64,000 nucleotides of DNA from an uncultured bacterium (GTDB lineage: Bacteria > Verrucomicrobiota > Kiritimatiellia > CAIKKV01 > CAITUY01). The stretch spans positions 18,689 to 82,688 of the forward strand of contig CAITUY010000031.1 of the NCBI GenBank assembly GCA_903895695.1, in the 5' to 3' direction. A program made the translations under genes and the position numbers. The notes under the pieces were generated by a model. That model searched no databases. It saw nothing but the letters and a program-made list of their open reading frames with translations, and was not told the origin of the DNA. Shown in pieces: positions 8,355-17,748 of the stretch (positions are counted from its first letter, which is position 1; every line of letters begins with the position of its first letter).

Positions 8355-9494
8355 ATGAAACCGTCAAATGACATACCGGCCGGCAGCCACGGAATGCCCT
8401 GCCCGTTGTGCGGGGGCGACCGTGTCAAGGTGCGGTACGTCATCTCGAACTCCAGGATCGTCTTTTGCCCGGACTGCACGCTGATGCGGTTGGCGGAGCA
8501 ACCGACGCAAGACGAGTTGCTCGCCGTCTACAACGACGAGTATTTCACCAACAAGCAGTTCTTCGCCGGGGGTCTCTACGGGTATGTGGATTACATCTCC
8601 GAGAGGATCAACAAGCAGAAAGAATACGCAGACCTGTTCGCGTCCGTGAATAAGGTGTTGCGGGAACAGGCCGGGCCAGGCGGGGAGACCGCCCTTTCCG
8701 GGCAGGATGACGGCAAACGAACCTGGTTGGATGTGGGTTGCGGGCTGGGTTACCTGCTCGATGCGGCCGTTGATCACGGCTTCTGCAGCGAGGGCATCGA
8801 GTTCAACCAGTGGGCCGTCGGGGAGTGCCGGAAACGATATGCGTTTCCCGTTCACTGCGGTTCGGTTGAGGATGTAGTCCCGCAGCTCGGGCAGAAGAAA
8901 TACGACGTTGTCTCCCTTCTTGACGTCATCGAGCATGTGCCCGACCCATTCCTGACGCTGCAGATTGTTCGCGGCCTCCTGAAGCCGGGTGGCGTGCTGG
9001 TCATCGTGACCCAGGACAGCCTGTCCTGGACCTCACGCCTCATTGGGTCCCGTCTGGAGGATTTCCGGCGCGTGCGCGAACACCTGTTCTTCTTCTCCCG
9101 CGACAGCCTCGAGCGGTCTCTCTCCAAGGCCGGCATGACCACCGTTGTGGAACGGTATTGCGGCCACACGTTTGAGGTGAACCTGGTCTTGCGTCGGGTC
9201 CTCTACCAACGGCACAGGAAGCTTTACGATTTCATGGCCCAGGCCATCGATTTCGTGGGCCTGGGCGGCTTGAAGGTCCCCTTGAATCCCCAGGTGAAAT
9301 TCCTCTCCATCAGCACTTCCGGTCCGACCGCGGTGAAGCGCAGCAGCGATCGCTACTGGGGCCCGCTGGACGAGATCCTGTGGATAGCGGTGGCAGCACC
9401 CGTCGCCGTGTTCTGGACGTTCTCGACGATCTGTCGCGAGTTTCCGGAATCCATCATTGGGCGACTAACGCGCGTATTGGCGGACATGCTATGA
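8355..9494 (+). CDS. Zinc-ribbon class I SAM methyltransferase
   Basis: A 379-residue protein. The N-terminus has two CxxC pairs (C16/C19 in CPLCG and C38/C41 in CPDC) that form a zinc ribbon. A Rossmann methyltransferase follows, with motif I LDVGCGLGYLL near residues 125-135 and the post-motif LLDVIEHVPDP. This layout is common in methyltransferases of surface-sugar clusters. About 60 C-terminal residues are hydrophobic (ILWIAVAAPVAVFWTF) and may touch the membrane. ATG 8355 was chosen because it keeps the zinc ribbon and avoids long overlap with the dehydrogenase. It ends in ATGA with the membrane protein gene downstream. Confidence 0.85.
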   Translation: MKPSNDIPAGSHGMPCPLCGGDRVKVRYVISNSRIVFCPDCTLMRLAEQPTQDELLAVYNDEYFTNKQFFAGGLYGYVDYISERINKQKEYADLFASVNKVLREQAGPGGETALSGQDDGKRTWLDVGCGLGYLLDAAVDHGFCSEGIEFNQWAVGECRKRYAFPVHCGSVEDVVPQLGQKKYDVVSLLDVIEHVPDPFLTLQIVRGLLKPGGVLVIVTQDSLSWTSRLIGSRLEDFRRVREHLFFFSRDSLERSLSKAGMTTVVERYCGHTFEVNLVLRRVLYQRHRKLYDFMAQAIDFVGLGGLKVPLNPQVKFLSISTSGPTAVKRSSDRYWGPLDEILWIAVAAPVAVFWTFSTICREFPESIIGRLTRVLADML

Positions 9495-11380
9495 ACGGCA
9501 CCGGCTCACTGGAGTTGCTTTTCGCGCGGTTCCCCCTGGTTCAGGGGCTTCTCTTCATGGTGCTGTGGGGCCTGTTATCATTCGCCCTGCTGCCCTGGCG
9601 GCTCGCCTGGACGCCGGCTGGAGAAAAGGCGCAGGGGCGGTTGTGCGCCGACCTTGGCATGGGGTTCTGCGTGGGATCGGTACTGTTCGGTACGCTGGCG
9701 GCCTTTGCGAACTGGGCCGGTATTCTTACCCCCCGTAATCTTTTACTGATTCTCTCAGTCTGGGCCTGCCTTGGGGGCGTTGGCTTCTATCTCTTCCTTG
9801 CCCAAGCCAGGGGCATGATGCGGGCATCGGGTGGAAGCACCGTCGTCATGCTCTTGCCGCCCCTGTTGTTGATCCTGATGATCCTCCTCCTATTCCTGCC
9901 CTCCGCTTGCGTTCCCTTCGTGGGTTCGGATGACCACAAGTATCATGTGTCGCTCCTGCGCCTGTGGTTTCAGGACGGCAGTTCCGTGGGCCCGCATGCC
10001 CGGATGAGCGCCTTCTACTGTTTCCCCTTGCTCTCCAGTCAGGTGGCGTCCGTGTTTGTGCCGCTCTTCGGGTATCACAGCGCTCAGTACGTTCAGCTTG
10101 CCTATCTCGTGTCCGCCGCTCTGCTGATCTATGGAGTCGCCTGCCAGTTGACCGGGCGGGTCCAGTTGTCATTTCTGGGCGCGGTCAGTTTCGTGCTGTT
10201 GCCGTTGCATTTTCAGGTGGCGTCGTTTGCGCTTGCCGATCGTGGGGCGGCGGCCCTGGGACTGGCCGCGTTGTGTTGTCTGCTGACGGTGCGTTCTCGG
10301 GGATTGGCCGCCCTGGTTTGCTTCGCGGCTTGCGCCGCAGGCGCCGCGGCCACCAAGCACCATCTGCTCTTCCTGATGGCGGCGGGTTCTGTGGCCTGGG
10401 GATGTCGCGAGATCCGGGACCGCGGCCTGAAGGGGATGTTCAGTACCCGGTGCGTAATGGCCGGCCTCGTGGCCGCACTGGTTCTGCTCCCCTGGTATGG
10501 CCGTTCGTACCTGGAGACCGGCAACCCGGTCTTTCCCCTGCTGCTCAACGCCTTGCCCGTGCACGTTCTCGATCCCGGGCAGGCCGCGTTCTGGAACGGT
10601 CTGTTGACCCGCTACGACTTCACGTTCGCCAAGTTTGGCTTCATGTGGTGGGGTTTCACGACCAATCTTGACGCCGGGGCGAATAACATCCTTACGGTGC
10701 TGATGCTTCCCATTGTCCTCCTGGCCTTCTTCCGGTTTCGTGCCAACCTGCCGGCGGGGGCAGGGTGGCTTCTCCTGGCGTTGTTCCTCTACGTCGGCAT
10801 CAGCATCCCCTTCAATCTCTGCCGTTACCGAACGTTCCTGTATGCGATCGAGCCCGCGCTGCTCCTTCTTTGCTTTCTAAGCGCATACGCCGTCGGCCTG
10901 CGGGCCTATGGCCTCGTCTGTATTGCGATTTTGAACCTCGTGATGCTGCTACCGCTCTCGAATACGCTCGCGGCACAGGCCCATGCGGCCAGCTACGCGT
11001 TGGGCCGTGTCAACGAGGCAAAATGGATATCCCAGGAGAGCCCGTACTCGGGGCGCCAGGCCATGCAATTGCGGCACTACATCAACGACGGCGATGCCGT
11101 TGCCGTCACCTTCGATCGGCCGCTATACTATCCGGGCATCATCAGCTACACAAAGGACTGGACGTACGCCACGAAGTGGGCGCTGCCGAAACTCGGTTCG
11201 CCATCGCAATTGGGTGAGTGGTTCCGTACCACCGGAGTGGACGTTGCCGTGATCGACCGGGCCCTGCTGCCGGACACGCGCACTCCCACTCTGCCGGAAG
11301 GTTTGCGAGTCGGGGAGACCGAGGACTTTGTTGTGATCCGGAAGCCCGCGGGGAAACCTGCCGCGACCAACGTAGAATGA
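9491..11380 (+). CDS. Polytopic GT-C-like membrane glycosyltransferase
   Basis: A 629-residue integral membrane protein with roughly ten or more hydrophobic helices up to about residue 500 and a soluble tail of about 110 residues. An acidic motif in the first large extracytoplasmic loop, GSDDHKYH near residue 146, is where GT-C transferases place the catalytic Asp/Glu. GT-C enzymes use polyprenyl-phosphate sugars on the outer face of the inner membrane. The start overlaps the preceding methyltransferase stop (ATGA). The glycosyltransferase assignment rests on fold-level features, not a named family. Confidence 0.65.
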   Translation: MNGTGSLELLFARFPLVQGLLFMVLWGLLSFALLPWRLAWTPAGEKAQGRLCADLGMGFCVGSVLFGTLAAFANWAGILTPRNLLLILSVWACLGGVGFYLFLAQARGMMRASGGSTVVMLLPPLLLILMILLLFLPSACVPFVGSDDHKYHVSLLRLWFQDGSSVGPHARMSAFYCFPLLSSQVASVFVPLFGYHSAQYVQLAYLVSAALLIYGVACQLTGRVQLSFLGAVSFVLLPLHFQVASFALADRGAAALGLAALCCLLTVRSRGLAALVCFAACAAGAAATKHHLLFLMAAGSVAWGCREIRDRGLKGMFSTRCVMAGLVAALVLLPWYGRSYLETGNPVFPLLLNALPVHVLDPGQAAFWNGLLTRYDFTFAKFGFMWWGFTTNLDAGANNILTVLMLPIVLLAFFRFRANLPAGAGWLLLALFLYVGISIPFNLCRYRTFLYAIEPALLLLCFLSAYAVGLRAYGLVCIAILNLVMLLPLSNTLAAQAHAASYALGRVNEAKWISQESPYSGRQAMQLRHYINDGDAVAVTFDRPLYYPGIISYTKDWTYATKWALPKLGSPSQLGEWFRTTGVDVAVIDRALLPDTRTPTLPEGLRVGETEDFVVIRKPAGKPAATNVE

Positions 11381-11393
11381 AGCGCAGGGACGC

Positions 11394-12125
11394 ATGAGCT
11401 GCAATGCATCCGTCGATCGTGACCTAGCCATCCTGGCGCGGGCCGATCGCTACAACGAGTGGCTGAGGGGGATGGTTCTCCCGTACTGCCGGGGGTCACT
11501 GCTGGAGATCGGCGCGGGAATCGGGAATCATTCGCCGTTCTTCCTGGCCCGGTGCGAGCCGTGTGTCCTGTCCGACTCGGTCGAGAAGTACTGCAAAATC
11601 CTGCAGGACCGATTTGGCGCCGAGCAGCGCGTGCGGATCCAGCGCTTCGTGCTTGGCGAGCGCGCCCCGGCCGACTGGACGAACAAGTTCGATACCATTG
11701 TGCTTATGAACGTGCTCGAACACATCGCGGATGATGTGGCCGCCGTACGGGAACTGGCCGCCTGCCTCCGCCCGGGAGGGCGCCTGGTGATGGTTCTGCC
11801 GGCTTGCCGCTGGCTCAAAGGTAGTCTGGATGCCGCCTATGGGCACTACAGGCGGTATGATCGGCAAGCCGTCCGCGGACTGGCGGCGAGCAGCGGGCTT
11901 GTGGTCGAGCGCAATCGATTCTTTAACCTCCTTGGAGTTTTCGGGTGGATGTTCCGCTCGCACCTGGCGAAGGGTGCAAACCTGGATCAAGGCCAAGTGA
12001 CCCTTTTCAACAAATTGGTTCCCGTATTGCGCGCGGCCGAGCGATTGGCGCCGCCGCCGATCGGCCTGTCGCTCCAGGTGGTCTTGCTGAAGGCTGAGGC
12101 GACCGTGCCGGGGCTATCCGCATGA
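11394..12125 (+). CDS. Class I SAM-dependent methyltransferase
   Basis: A 243-residue methyltransferase with motif I LLEIGAGIGNHS (residues 37-48) and motif LMNVLEHIADD, followed by LRPGGRLVMVLPA. The lack of extra domains and the place between a GT-C-like protein and an oxidoreductase suggest methylation of a sugar hydroxyl or of a glycan intermediate (inference). It starts 13 bp after the membrane protein and overlaps the next gene by 4 bp (ATGA). Confidence 0.87.
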   Translation: MSCNASVDRDLAILARADRYNEWLRGMVLPYCRGSLLEIGAGIGNHSPFFLARCEPCVLSDSVEKYCKILQDRFGAEQRVRIQRFVLGERAPADWTNKFDTIVLMNVLEHIADDVAAVRELAACLRPGGRLVMVLPACRWLKGSLDAAYGHYRRYDRQAVRGLAASSGLVVERNRFFNLLGVFGWMFRSHLAKGANLDQGQVTLFNKLVPVLRAAERLAPPPIGLSLQVVLLKAEATVPGLSA

Positions 12126-13042
12126 GCGATCTTTCGGTGGCTGTCCTGGGCGTGGGCGGCGTGGGCGGCTATATCGCCGCGGCGCTTGCGGCGCGCGGCG
12201 TGCCGGTGACGTGCGTGGCGCGCGAGGCGACCGTGGCGGTCATCCGCGACCGCGGCCTCAGGCTGGAAAGCGCGGTGCTCGGGAACTTGACGACGCATCC
12301 GCGGCCCGTGTTGCGACTGGATGAAGAACCCGATCTTCTGTTCGTGACCACCAAGGCAACCCAGCTCGCCGGGGCGCTCGAACGGCTCCCGCCGGGGCCG
12401 TTGGCCAGGACGATCGTGATACCCCTGCTTAACGGCCTGGAACACATGGCGGTGCTGCGGCAGAGGCTGGGCGTCCGGGTGGTCGCGGGGAGCATCCGGA
12501 TCGAGTCGCGATTGGAGGGATCCGCGCACGTCGTGCAGACGTCGCCATTTGCGCTGATTCGGCTTGCATCCGATGGCGGCGTGCCGCCTGCGGAACTGGC
12601 GGCCGCCGCCGCGGCCATTTCCGGAGCAGGACTTGCCGTGGAGGTGGCGGCCAGCGAAGGGATCGTACTTTGGGAGAAGCTGGCCCGGCTGGCGGCGCTG
12701 GCCTGCACGACGACCCTGTCGCGAAAGTCGGTCGGCTTTGTCCGGACGGACCCCGGCTGGCGGGCGCTCCTGACCGGGGCGGTTCGAGAGGGCGTGGCTG
12801 TTGCGGCGGCTTGCGGCGTGCCGCTCGATGCGGCGGCGCAGATGAAGACGATTGACGCCATGCCGGAACAACTGACAACGTCGATGTACCGCGACGTGGC
12901 GGCCGGCCGCCGATCCGAGCTGGATGCCATAGCCGGGGCCGTGGTCCGGGCCGGGCAACAACACAGAATTCAGAGTCCGATCCTGGCGGACCTGATCGGT
13001 CGTATTGCCGCAAGCGAGGAGTCCCGATGCCCACAGCCCTAG
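12122..13042 (+). CDS. Ketopantoate reductase (PanE/ApbA) family oxidoreductase
   Basis: A 306-residue two-domain protein. The N-terminal NADPH-binding motif is GVGGVGGY (residues 10-17), FVTTKATQ carries the conserved lysine of the first domain, and the C-terminal ApbA domain has LWEKLARLAAL. Typical members reduce 2-dehydropantoate. In a glycan locus a homologue could reduce another 2-keto acid or branched keto sugar. It overlaps its neighbours on both sides (ATGA upstream, 16 bp with the CMP-sugar synthetase downstream), which argues for a pathway role rather than coenzyme A synthesis. That is inference. Confidence 0.85.
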   Translation: MSDLSVAVLGVGGVGGYIAAALAARGVPVTCVAREATVAVIRDRGLRLESAVLGNLTTHPRPVLRLDEEPDLLFVTTKATQLAGALERLPPGPLARTIVIPLLNGLEHMAVLRQRLGVRVVAGSIRIESRLEGSAHVVQTSPFALIRLASDGGVPPAELAAAAAAISGAGLAVEVAASEGIVLWEKLARLAALACTTTLSRKSVGFVRTDPGWRALLTGAVREGVAVAAACGVPLDAAAQMKTIDAMPEQLTTSMYRDVAAGRRSELDAIAGAVVRAGQQHRIQSPILADLIGRIAASEESRCPQP

Positions 13043-13791
13043 CCTTTGTCCCCGCGCGATCGGGATCGCTGCGAGTCCCGAGCAAGAACATCCGGCCGCT
13101 GGCCGGGCATCCGCTGATTGCCTACTGCATCGCGGCCGCGCGGCAGAGCGGGATCTTCCAGCGCATTGTCTGTTCCACCGATTCGCCTGCCATCGCGGAC
13201 GTGGCGCGGTATTACGGGGCGGACACGCCCTTCCTGAGGCCGGCAGAGTATGCCACCTCCATATCGCCGGACATTGAATGGATCAAGCATGCCCTGGGGT
13301 CGCTGCCCGAGACGTACGATTGTTTCAGCATTGTCCGGTCGACGAGTCCGTTCCGTACCGCGGCCACCGTCCGGCGCGCCTGGGCGCAACTGCTGGCCAC
13401 GCCCGCGGCGGACTCGATCCGGGCCGTCGAGCTCTGCAAGCAGCATCCGGGCAAGATGTGGGTGCTGGAGGATAACGGACTCATGCGCACCCTGATGGAT
13501 CAGTCGCACCTTGACGTTGCATGGCATGCGGGCCAGTACCAGGCGCTGCCCAAGGTCTATGTGCAGAACAGCGCGTTGGAGATCGCTTGGACGCGGGTCG
13601 TGCGCGAGTTCAACTGCCGGGAAGGGCGCACCCTGGCGCCTTTCCTGACCGAAGGGTACGAAGGGTTCTCGATCGATTACGAAGAGGACTGGGAGCGCGC
13701 GGAGCGGTTGGTCGCCACGGGGCGCGCCACCCTCCCGACCATCGAAGTTCCACCGTACCCGGACTCGGCGAAGCAGGCCGGCGCCGGATGA
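13027..13791 (+). CDS. CMP-sugar synthetase (acylneuraminate cytidylyltransferase family)
   Basis: A 254-residue nucleotidyltransferase. The N-terminal CTP-binding loop reads PARSGSLRVPSKN (residues 9-21), followed by a DSPAIAD segment and a C-terminal FSIDYEEDW. The family couples CMP to a 2-keto-3-deoxy sugar acid. Most members have lysine after ARSGS; here it is leucine (L15), while K20 is kept. That could shift the substrate or lower activity. The 5' end overlaps the reductase gene by 16 bp. The product would be the activated donor for one of the transferases in this locus. Substrate unknown. Confidence 0.8.
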   Translation: MPTALAFVPARSGSLRVPSKNIRPLAGHPLIAYCIAAARQSGIFQRIVCSTDSPAIADVARYYGADTPFLRPAEYATSISPDIEWIKHALGSLPETYDCFSIVRSTSPFRTAATVRRAWAQLLATPAADSIRAVELCKQHPGKMWVLEDNGLMRTLMDQSHLDVAWHAGQYQALPKVYVQNSALEIAWTRVVREFNCREGRTLAPFLTEGYEGFSIDYEEDWERAERLVATGRATLPTIEVPPYPDSAKQAGAG

Positions 13792-13819
13792 GCCCCGAAT
13801 CTGGAAAGGAGAAGCGTCC

Positions 13820-14998
13820 ATGAAGGTAAAGAAGATCGAAACCTTGTATTGCGATGCGGGCTGGAGGCCTTGGATATTTCTCAAGATCACGACCGATGAC
13901 GGGCTTGTCGGCTGGAGCGAGATCACCGATTCGCACGGCTCGCCACGCGGCTTGAAAGGCATCGTCGAGGATCTGTCGCCGGCCGTGATCGGGCAGGATC
14001 CGAGGGCCACTGAAAGGATCTACTGGGACCTGTACCGCCATACCCGCCAGAGTCCGGGCAGCGTCATCCAGAAGGCCATTGGCGGCATCGAGAACGCCCT
14101 GCTGGACATCAAGGCCAAGGCGCTCGGCGTTCCGGTCTATGAGTTGTTCGGCGGCCCCACCCGGGACAGCATCCGCGTATATTGGTCGCACTGCGGCACC
14201 ACGCGAGCCCGCGCCTGGCAGGTGACGAACACGAAGAAGCTTGCCTCGTACGATGACGTCGCCGAGTTGGGCCGGGAAGTTATCCAGCGCGGTTTCACGG
14301 CGCTGAAGACGAATATCGTCACGCCCGGCGACAAGCCGACGGTTCCCATGCAGGGCTTCCAGGGCGGCAGCGGCACCACCGACCAGAATGTGTCGTTTGA
14401 GACGATTGCCTCGCTTGAACGCCTGATGACCGCCTTTCGGGCGGGTGGAGGAGACAGTCTCGGACTCATCCTGGATCTCAACTTCAACTTCAAGACCGAG
14501 GGCAACCTCAGCATCGCCCGGGCGATGGAACCGTTCAAACTGATGTGGCTCGAGGTCGACTGCTTCGACCCGGCCGCCCTGGCGCACGTCCGGCGCAGCA
14601 CAACCCTTCCGATCTGCAGCGGCGAAAACGTTTATACGAACCGGGGATTCCGGCCGTACTTCGAGGCACAGTCCATGGATGTGGCGTCCGTGGATGTGAT
14701 TTGGAACGGGTTCTCGCAGTCCCGGAAGATCGCGGACATGGCGGAGACCTACGAACTCAACGTGGCGCCGCACAACTACTACAGTCACCTGGCCACCTTC
14801 ATCAGCGCCCATCTCTGCGCGACCATCCCGAACGTGCGCATCCTGGAGGTCGACATCGATGACGTGCCGTGGAAGGACGAGTTGGTGACGGCCGTTCCGG
14901 CCATCGCCCGGGGCGAGATGAGCCTGCCGACGGCCCCGGGCTGGGGCGCCGACGTGAACGAGACGGTGCTGAAGCAGCATCCGTGGCCGAAGGCCTGA
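13820..14998 (+). CDS. Enolase-superfamily sugar-acid dehydratase (mandelate racemase type)
   Basis: A 392-residue enolase-superfamily enzyme similar to galactonate-type dehydratases. Metal ligands are visible as D219 (LDLNFN), E245 (MWLEVD) and E269 (CSGENV). The His base is H318 (APHNYYSHL), with its Asp partner in VDVIWNG. Such enzymes remove water from an aldonic acid to give a 2-keto-3-deoxy acid. It is placed between a CMP-sugar synthetase and a transketolase, so its product may be a keto-acid building block. A strong ribosome-binding site (AAAGGAG) precedes ATG 13820. Exact substrate cannot be read from sequence. Confidence 0.87.
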   Translation: MKVKKIETLYCDAGWRPWIFLKITTDDGLVGWSEITDSHGSPRGLKGIVEDLSPAVIGQDPRATERIYWDLYRHTRQSPGSVIQKAIGGIENALLDIKAKALGVPVYELFGGPTRDSIRVYWSHCGTTRARAWQVTNTKKLASYDDVAELGREVIQRGFTALKTNIVTPGDKPTVPMQGFQGGSGTTDQNVSFETIASLERLMTAFRAGGGDSLGLILDLNFNFKTEGNLSIARAMEPFKLMWLEVDCFDPAALAHVRRSTTLPICSGENVYTNRGFRPYFEAQSMDVASVDVIWNGFSQSRKIADMAETYELNVAPHNYYSHLATFISAHLCATIPNVRILEVDIDDVPWKDELVTAVPAIARGEMSLPTAPGWGADVNETVLKQHPWPKA

Positions 14999-15028
14999 CC
15001 GGCCGGTCGACCGAGAGGAGTTTGCCGC

Positions 15029-17023
15029 ATGATCGAACTGAGTCTCATTCCCCGCGAAATGTTCCGGACGGTGCTGGACGCCCGCCTGCCGGAGGCCGCC
15101 CGGCTGGCGCTGTACGCCGATATGTGCCGGGCCAACGCCCTGGTGGCCGTCAAGCGGGCGGGTTCGGGTCACATCGGTTCCAGCTTCAGCGCCATGGATA
15201 TCGTGGTGCATCTCTATCTCCGGGTGATGAACACGCTGAAGGTGGGGGTGGGGCACCCGGACCGCGACATTTATTTCTCCTCCAAGGGGCACGATGTCCC
15301 CGGTCTCTACGCCGCCCTGTTCGCGTTCGGTGTCCTGCCGGAGGAGAAACTGCTGAAGCTGCGCCGGCTCGGCGGGCTCGACGGGCATCCGGACATCCAT
15401 ATCCCGGGCATCGAGGCCAACTCAGGTTCGCTCGGGATGGGAATCAGCAAGGGCCGCGGCATGGCGTGGGCGAAGGCATATCTCGGCCGCGCAGGCCGCG
15501 TATTTGTGCTGACGGGAGACGGGGAATGGCAGGAGGGGCAGAACTTCGAGGCCCTCCAGGGGGCGGCCTGTCGGGCCACGGGCAACCTGACGGTCATCAT
15601 GGATCACAACAAGGTGCAATCGGACAAGCCGGTCGGCGAGATTGTGCCTCTCGGCGAACTGGAGACGAAGTTCCGTTCGTTCGGCTGGCACGTCACACGT
15701 TGCGACGGCCACGACCATGAAGCGCTGGGCGCCGCCTTCCTGGAACTCGACCGCATTCGCGACCGGCCACGGATGCTGATCGCCGACACGATCAAAGGGC
15801 GCGGCGTAAGCTTCATGGAGCACCCCGAGGCGCTCCGCGAAGGGGGCGGGTACTATCGCTGGCATTCGGGGGCGCCGTCCGACGAGCGGTACGCCGCCGC
15901 CTGGGGCGAGTTGACGACCCGGATCGGCGAGGCGTTTGCGCGACTTGGCCTGGGAGGGCTGGCGACCGCGCCGGTCGCGCCCGAGACCGCGGCGGCGCCG
16001 GCTGCCGCGTTGAAGGGCGAGCCCGACAGCGTGGGCGCGGCGAAACCGTCGCTCAAGGCCACGGCGGAGTTCGTGGCGGAGGCCTACGGCCGCACGCTGC
16101 TGGAGATCGGCGCCCGCCGGAAGGACGTCGTGGTGCTGGACGCCGACCTGTCGGCGGATTGCCGCGTGCGGCAGTTCGAACTGGCCCACCCGGAGCGCTT
16201 CATTGAATGTGGAATCGCCGAACAGGACATGGTGTCGATGGCCGGCGGGCTGGCGCGCCAGGGGTTGATCCCGGTGGTCAATTCGTTCGCGAGCTTCCTG
16301 GCGTCGCGTTCCAACGAGCAGATCTACAACAACGCGACGGAGCGGACGAAGATTGTCTACGTGTGCCACTACGCGGGGTTGATTCCGGCGGGACCCGGGA
16401 AGTCGCACCAGAGCATCCGCGACATCTCGCTGTTCGGTGCGCTGCCCAACTGCGAGATCCTGCAGCCCTGCAACGCCGAGGAGACCCGGCAGGTGGTGAC
16501 GTACGCCGTGGAGCAGTCCCCCGAGGCGTGCATGATCCGGCTGGTCATCGGCCCGTCGCCGCACCCTATTGCACTGCCGGAGGGATACCGGCTGGAACGG
16601 GGCCGCGGCGTGGTGTTGGCCGAGGGGCGTGATGCCGTCGTGTTTGCCTATGGCCCGGTGATGCTGAACGAGGCGTTGGCAGCGTCCGAGCGGTTGGCCG
16701 CGCGGAATATCGGACTGCAGGTGGTCAATATGCCGTGGCTCAACCGGGTGGATGCCGACTGGCTGGCCGGTGCGGTGGCGCCATTCCGCCGCGTGTTCGT
16801 GCTGGAGGATCATGCTCCCGAGGGCGGCCTGGGCGACACGCTGCTCAACGCTCTGTCCACGGCGGGCCTCCTGGGTGAACGGACGCTGAACAAGTGGGCG
16901 GTGGAGGGATATCCCGCGTGCGGCACACCGGCGGAAGCCCTGCGTTTCCATCGATTGGATTCCGCGTCGCTGGCGGAGCGGGTCAGCATTTGCCTGGGGC
17001 AGGATACAGTCGGAAGCCCATGA
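15029..17023 (+). CDS. Transketolase (single-chain)
   Basis: A 664-residue thiamine-diphosphate enzyme with both transketolase halves. The N-terminal part has SGHIGSSFS and the ThDP/Mg motif from GDG (163-165) to N194. The C-terminal pyrimidine-binding part has the catalytic glutamate E398 in GIAEQ. Between them, about residues 300-345, lies an Ala/Pro-rich linker, as if two split subunits (common in surface-sugar clusters) had fused. It transfers a two-carbon ketol unit between sugar phosphates. In this context it may make an unusual ketose or branched sugar rather than serve the pentose phosphate pathway (inference). Its TGA overlaps the next ATG. Confidence 0.92.
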   Translation: MIELSLIPREMFRTVLDARLPEAARLALYADMCRANALVAVKRAGSGHIGSSFSAMDIVVHLYLRVMNTLKVGVGHPDRDIYFSSKGHDVPGLYAALFAFGVLPEEKLLKLRRLGGLDGHPDIHIPGIEANSGSLGMGISKGRGMAWAKAYLGRAGRVFVLTGDGEWQEGQNFEALQGAACRATGNLTVIMDHNKVQSDKPVGEIVPLGELETKFRSFGWHVTRCDGHDHEALGAAFLELDRIRDRPRMLIADTIKGRGVSFMEHPEALREGGGYYRWHSGAPSDERYAAAWGELTTRIGEAFARLGLGGLATAPVAPETAAAPAAALKGEPDSVGAAKPSLKATAEFVAEAYGRTLLEIGARRKDVVVLDADLSADCRVRQFELAHPERFIECGIAEQDMVSMAGGLARQGLIPVVNSFASFLASRSNEQIYNNATERTKIVYVCHYAGLIPAGPGKSHQSIRDISLFGALPNCEILQPCNAEETRQVVTYAVEQSPEACMIRLVIGPSPHPIALPEGYRLERGRGVVLAEGRDAVVFAYGPVMLNEALAASERLAARNIGLQVVNMPWLNRVDADWLAGAVAPFRRVFVLEDHAPEGGLGDTLLNALSTAGLLGERTLNKWAVEGYPACGTPAEALRFHRLDSASLAERVSICLGQDTVGSP

Positions 17024-17748
17024 ACGTTGTCATTCTGCAGCCCTCCTATGTCCCCTGGCGCGGCTATTTCCACCAGATTGCCAAGGCGGACCTCTTCATC
17101 TTCTATGACGACGTGCAGTATGACAAACACGGGTGGCGCAATCGGAACCGGGTGAAGACGATCAACGGTACCTGCTGGATGACGATACCGGTGCATGCCC
17201 ACGGCGCGGTTGAGGACGGCCTGCCCATCGCCCGGGTCCGGATGGACGATCGCGTGGACTGGCGCGCCAGGCACTGGCGGATGCTCTGCCAGGCGTACGG
17301 GAAAGCCCCATACTTTGGCGTGTACCGCGAGATGCTGGAAGGTTTCTATGCACGGCGTGACGCGTACTTGGCGGACTTCACGATCGAAACGACGGTGCAG
17401 TTGACCCGCGCGCTAGGGATCCGGCACACCCGCTTCGCGCGCAGTTCCGAATACACCGGGATCACGGGGACGAAAACCGATCGCCTGATCAGCCTGCTCA
17501 CCCGGGTGGGGTGCACGCGTTACATCTCCGGTCCGTCCGCCCGCGACTACCTCGAGCGGGACAAGCTGGAGCAGGCGGGGATCGCGCTTGAGTTCATGGC
17601 CTACGACTACCCGGAGTACCCGCAACTGTATCCGCCCTTCGATCCGCAGGTCTCGATTATCGACTTGCTGGCGATGACAGGCCCGGACGCGATGCGGTAT
17701 GTCGACCGGGGGTGGGCAGAGGTCCGCGGCGGAGGGGGAACACCATGA
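17020..17748 (+). CDS. WbqC-like family protein
   Basis: A 242-residue protein beginning VVILQPSYVPWRGYF, with FYDDVQYDKHGWRNRN following, the recognisable N-terminal signature of the WbqC family. Members occur in O-antigen and other surface-polysaccharide loci, often beside WecE-like aminotransferases, as here. Their reaction is not established; an acyl or amide transfer to an amino sugar has been supposed. The start overlaps the transketolase stop (ATGA) and the stop overlaps the next start, so it is tightly coupled. Confidence 0.87.
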   Translation: MNVVILQPSYVPWRGYFHQIAKADLFIFYDDVQYDKHGWRNRNRVKTINGTCWMTIPVHAHGAVEDGLPIARVRMDDRVDWRARHWRMLCQAYGKAPYFGVYREMLEGFYARRDAYLADFTIETTVQLTRALGIRHTRFARSSEYTGITGTKTDRLISLLTRVGCTRYISGPSARDYLERDKLEQAGIALEFMAYDYPEYPQLYPPFDPQVSIIDLLAMTGPDAMRYVDRGWAEVRGGGGTP

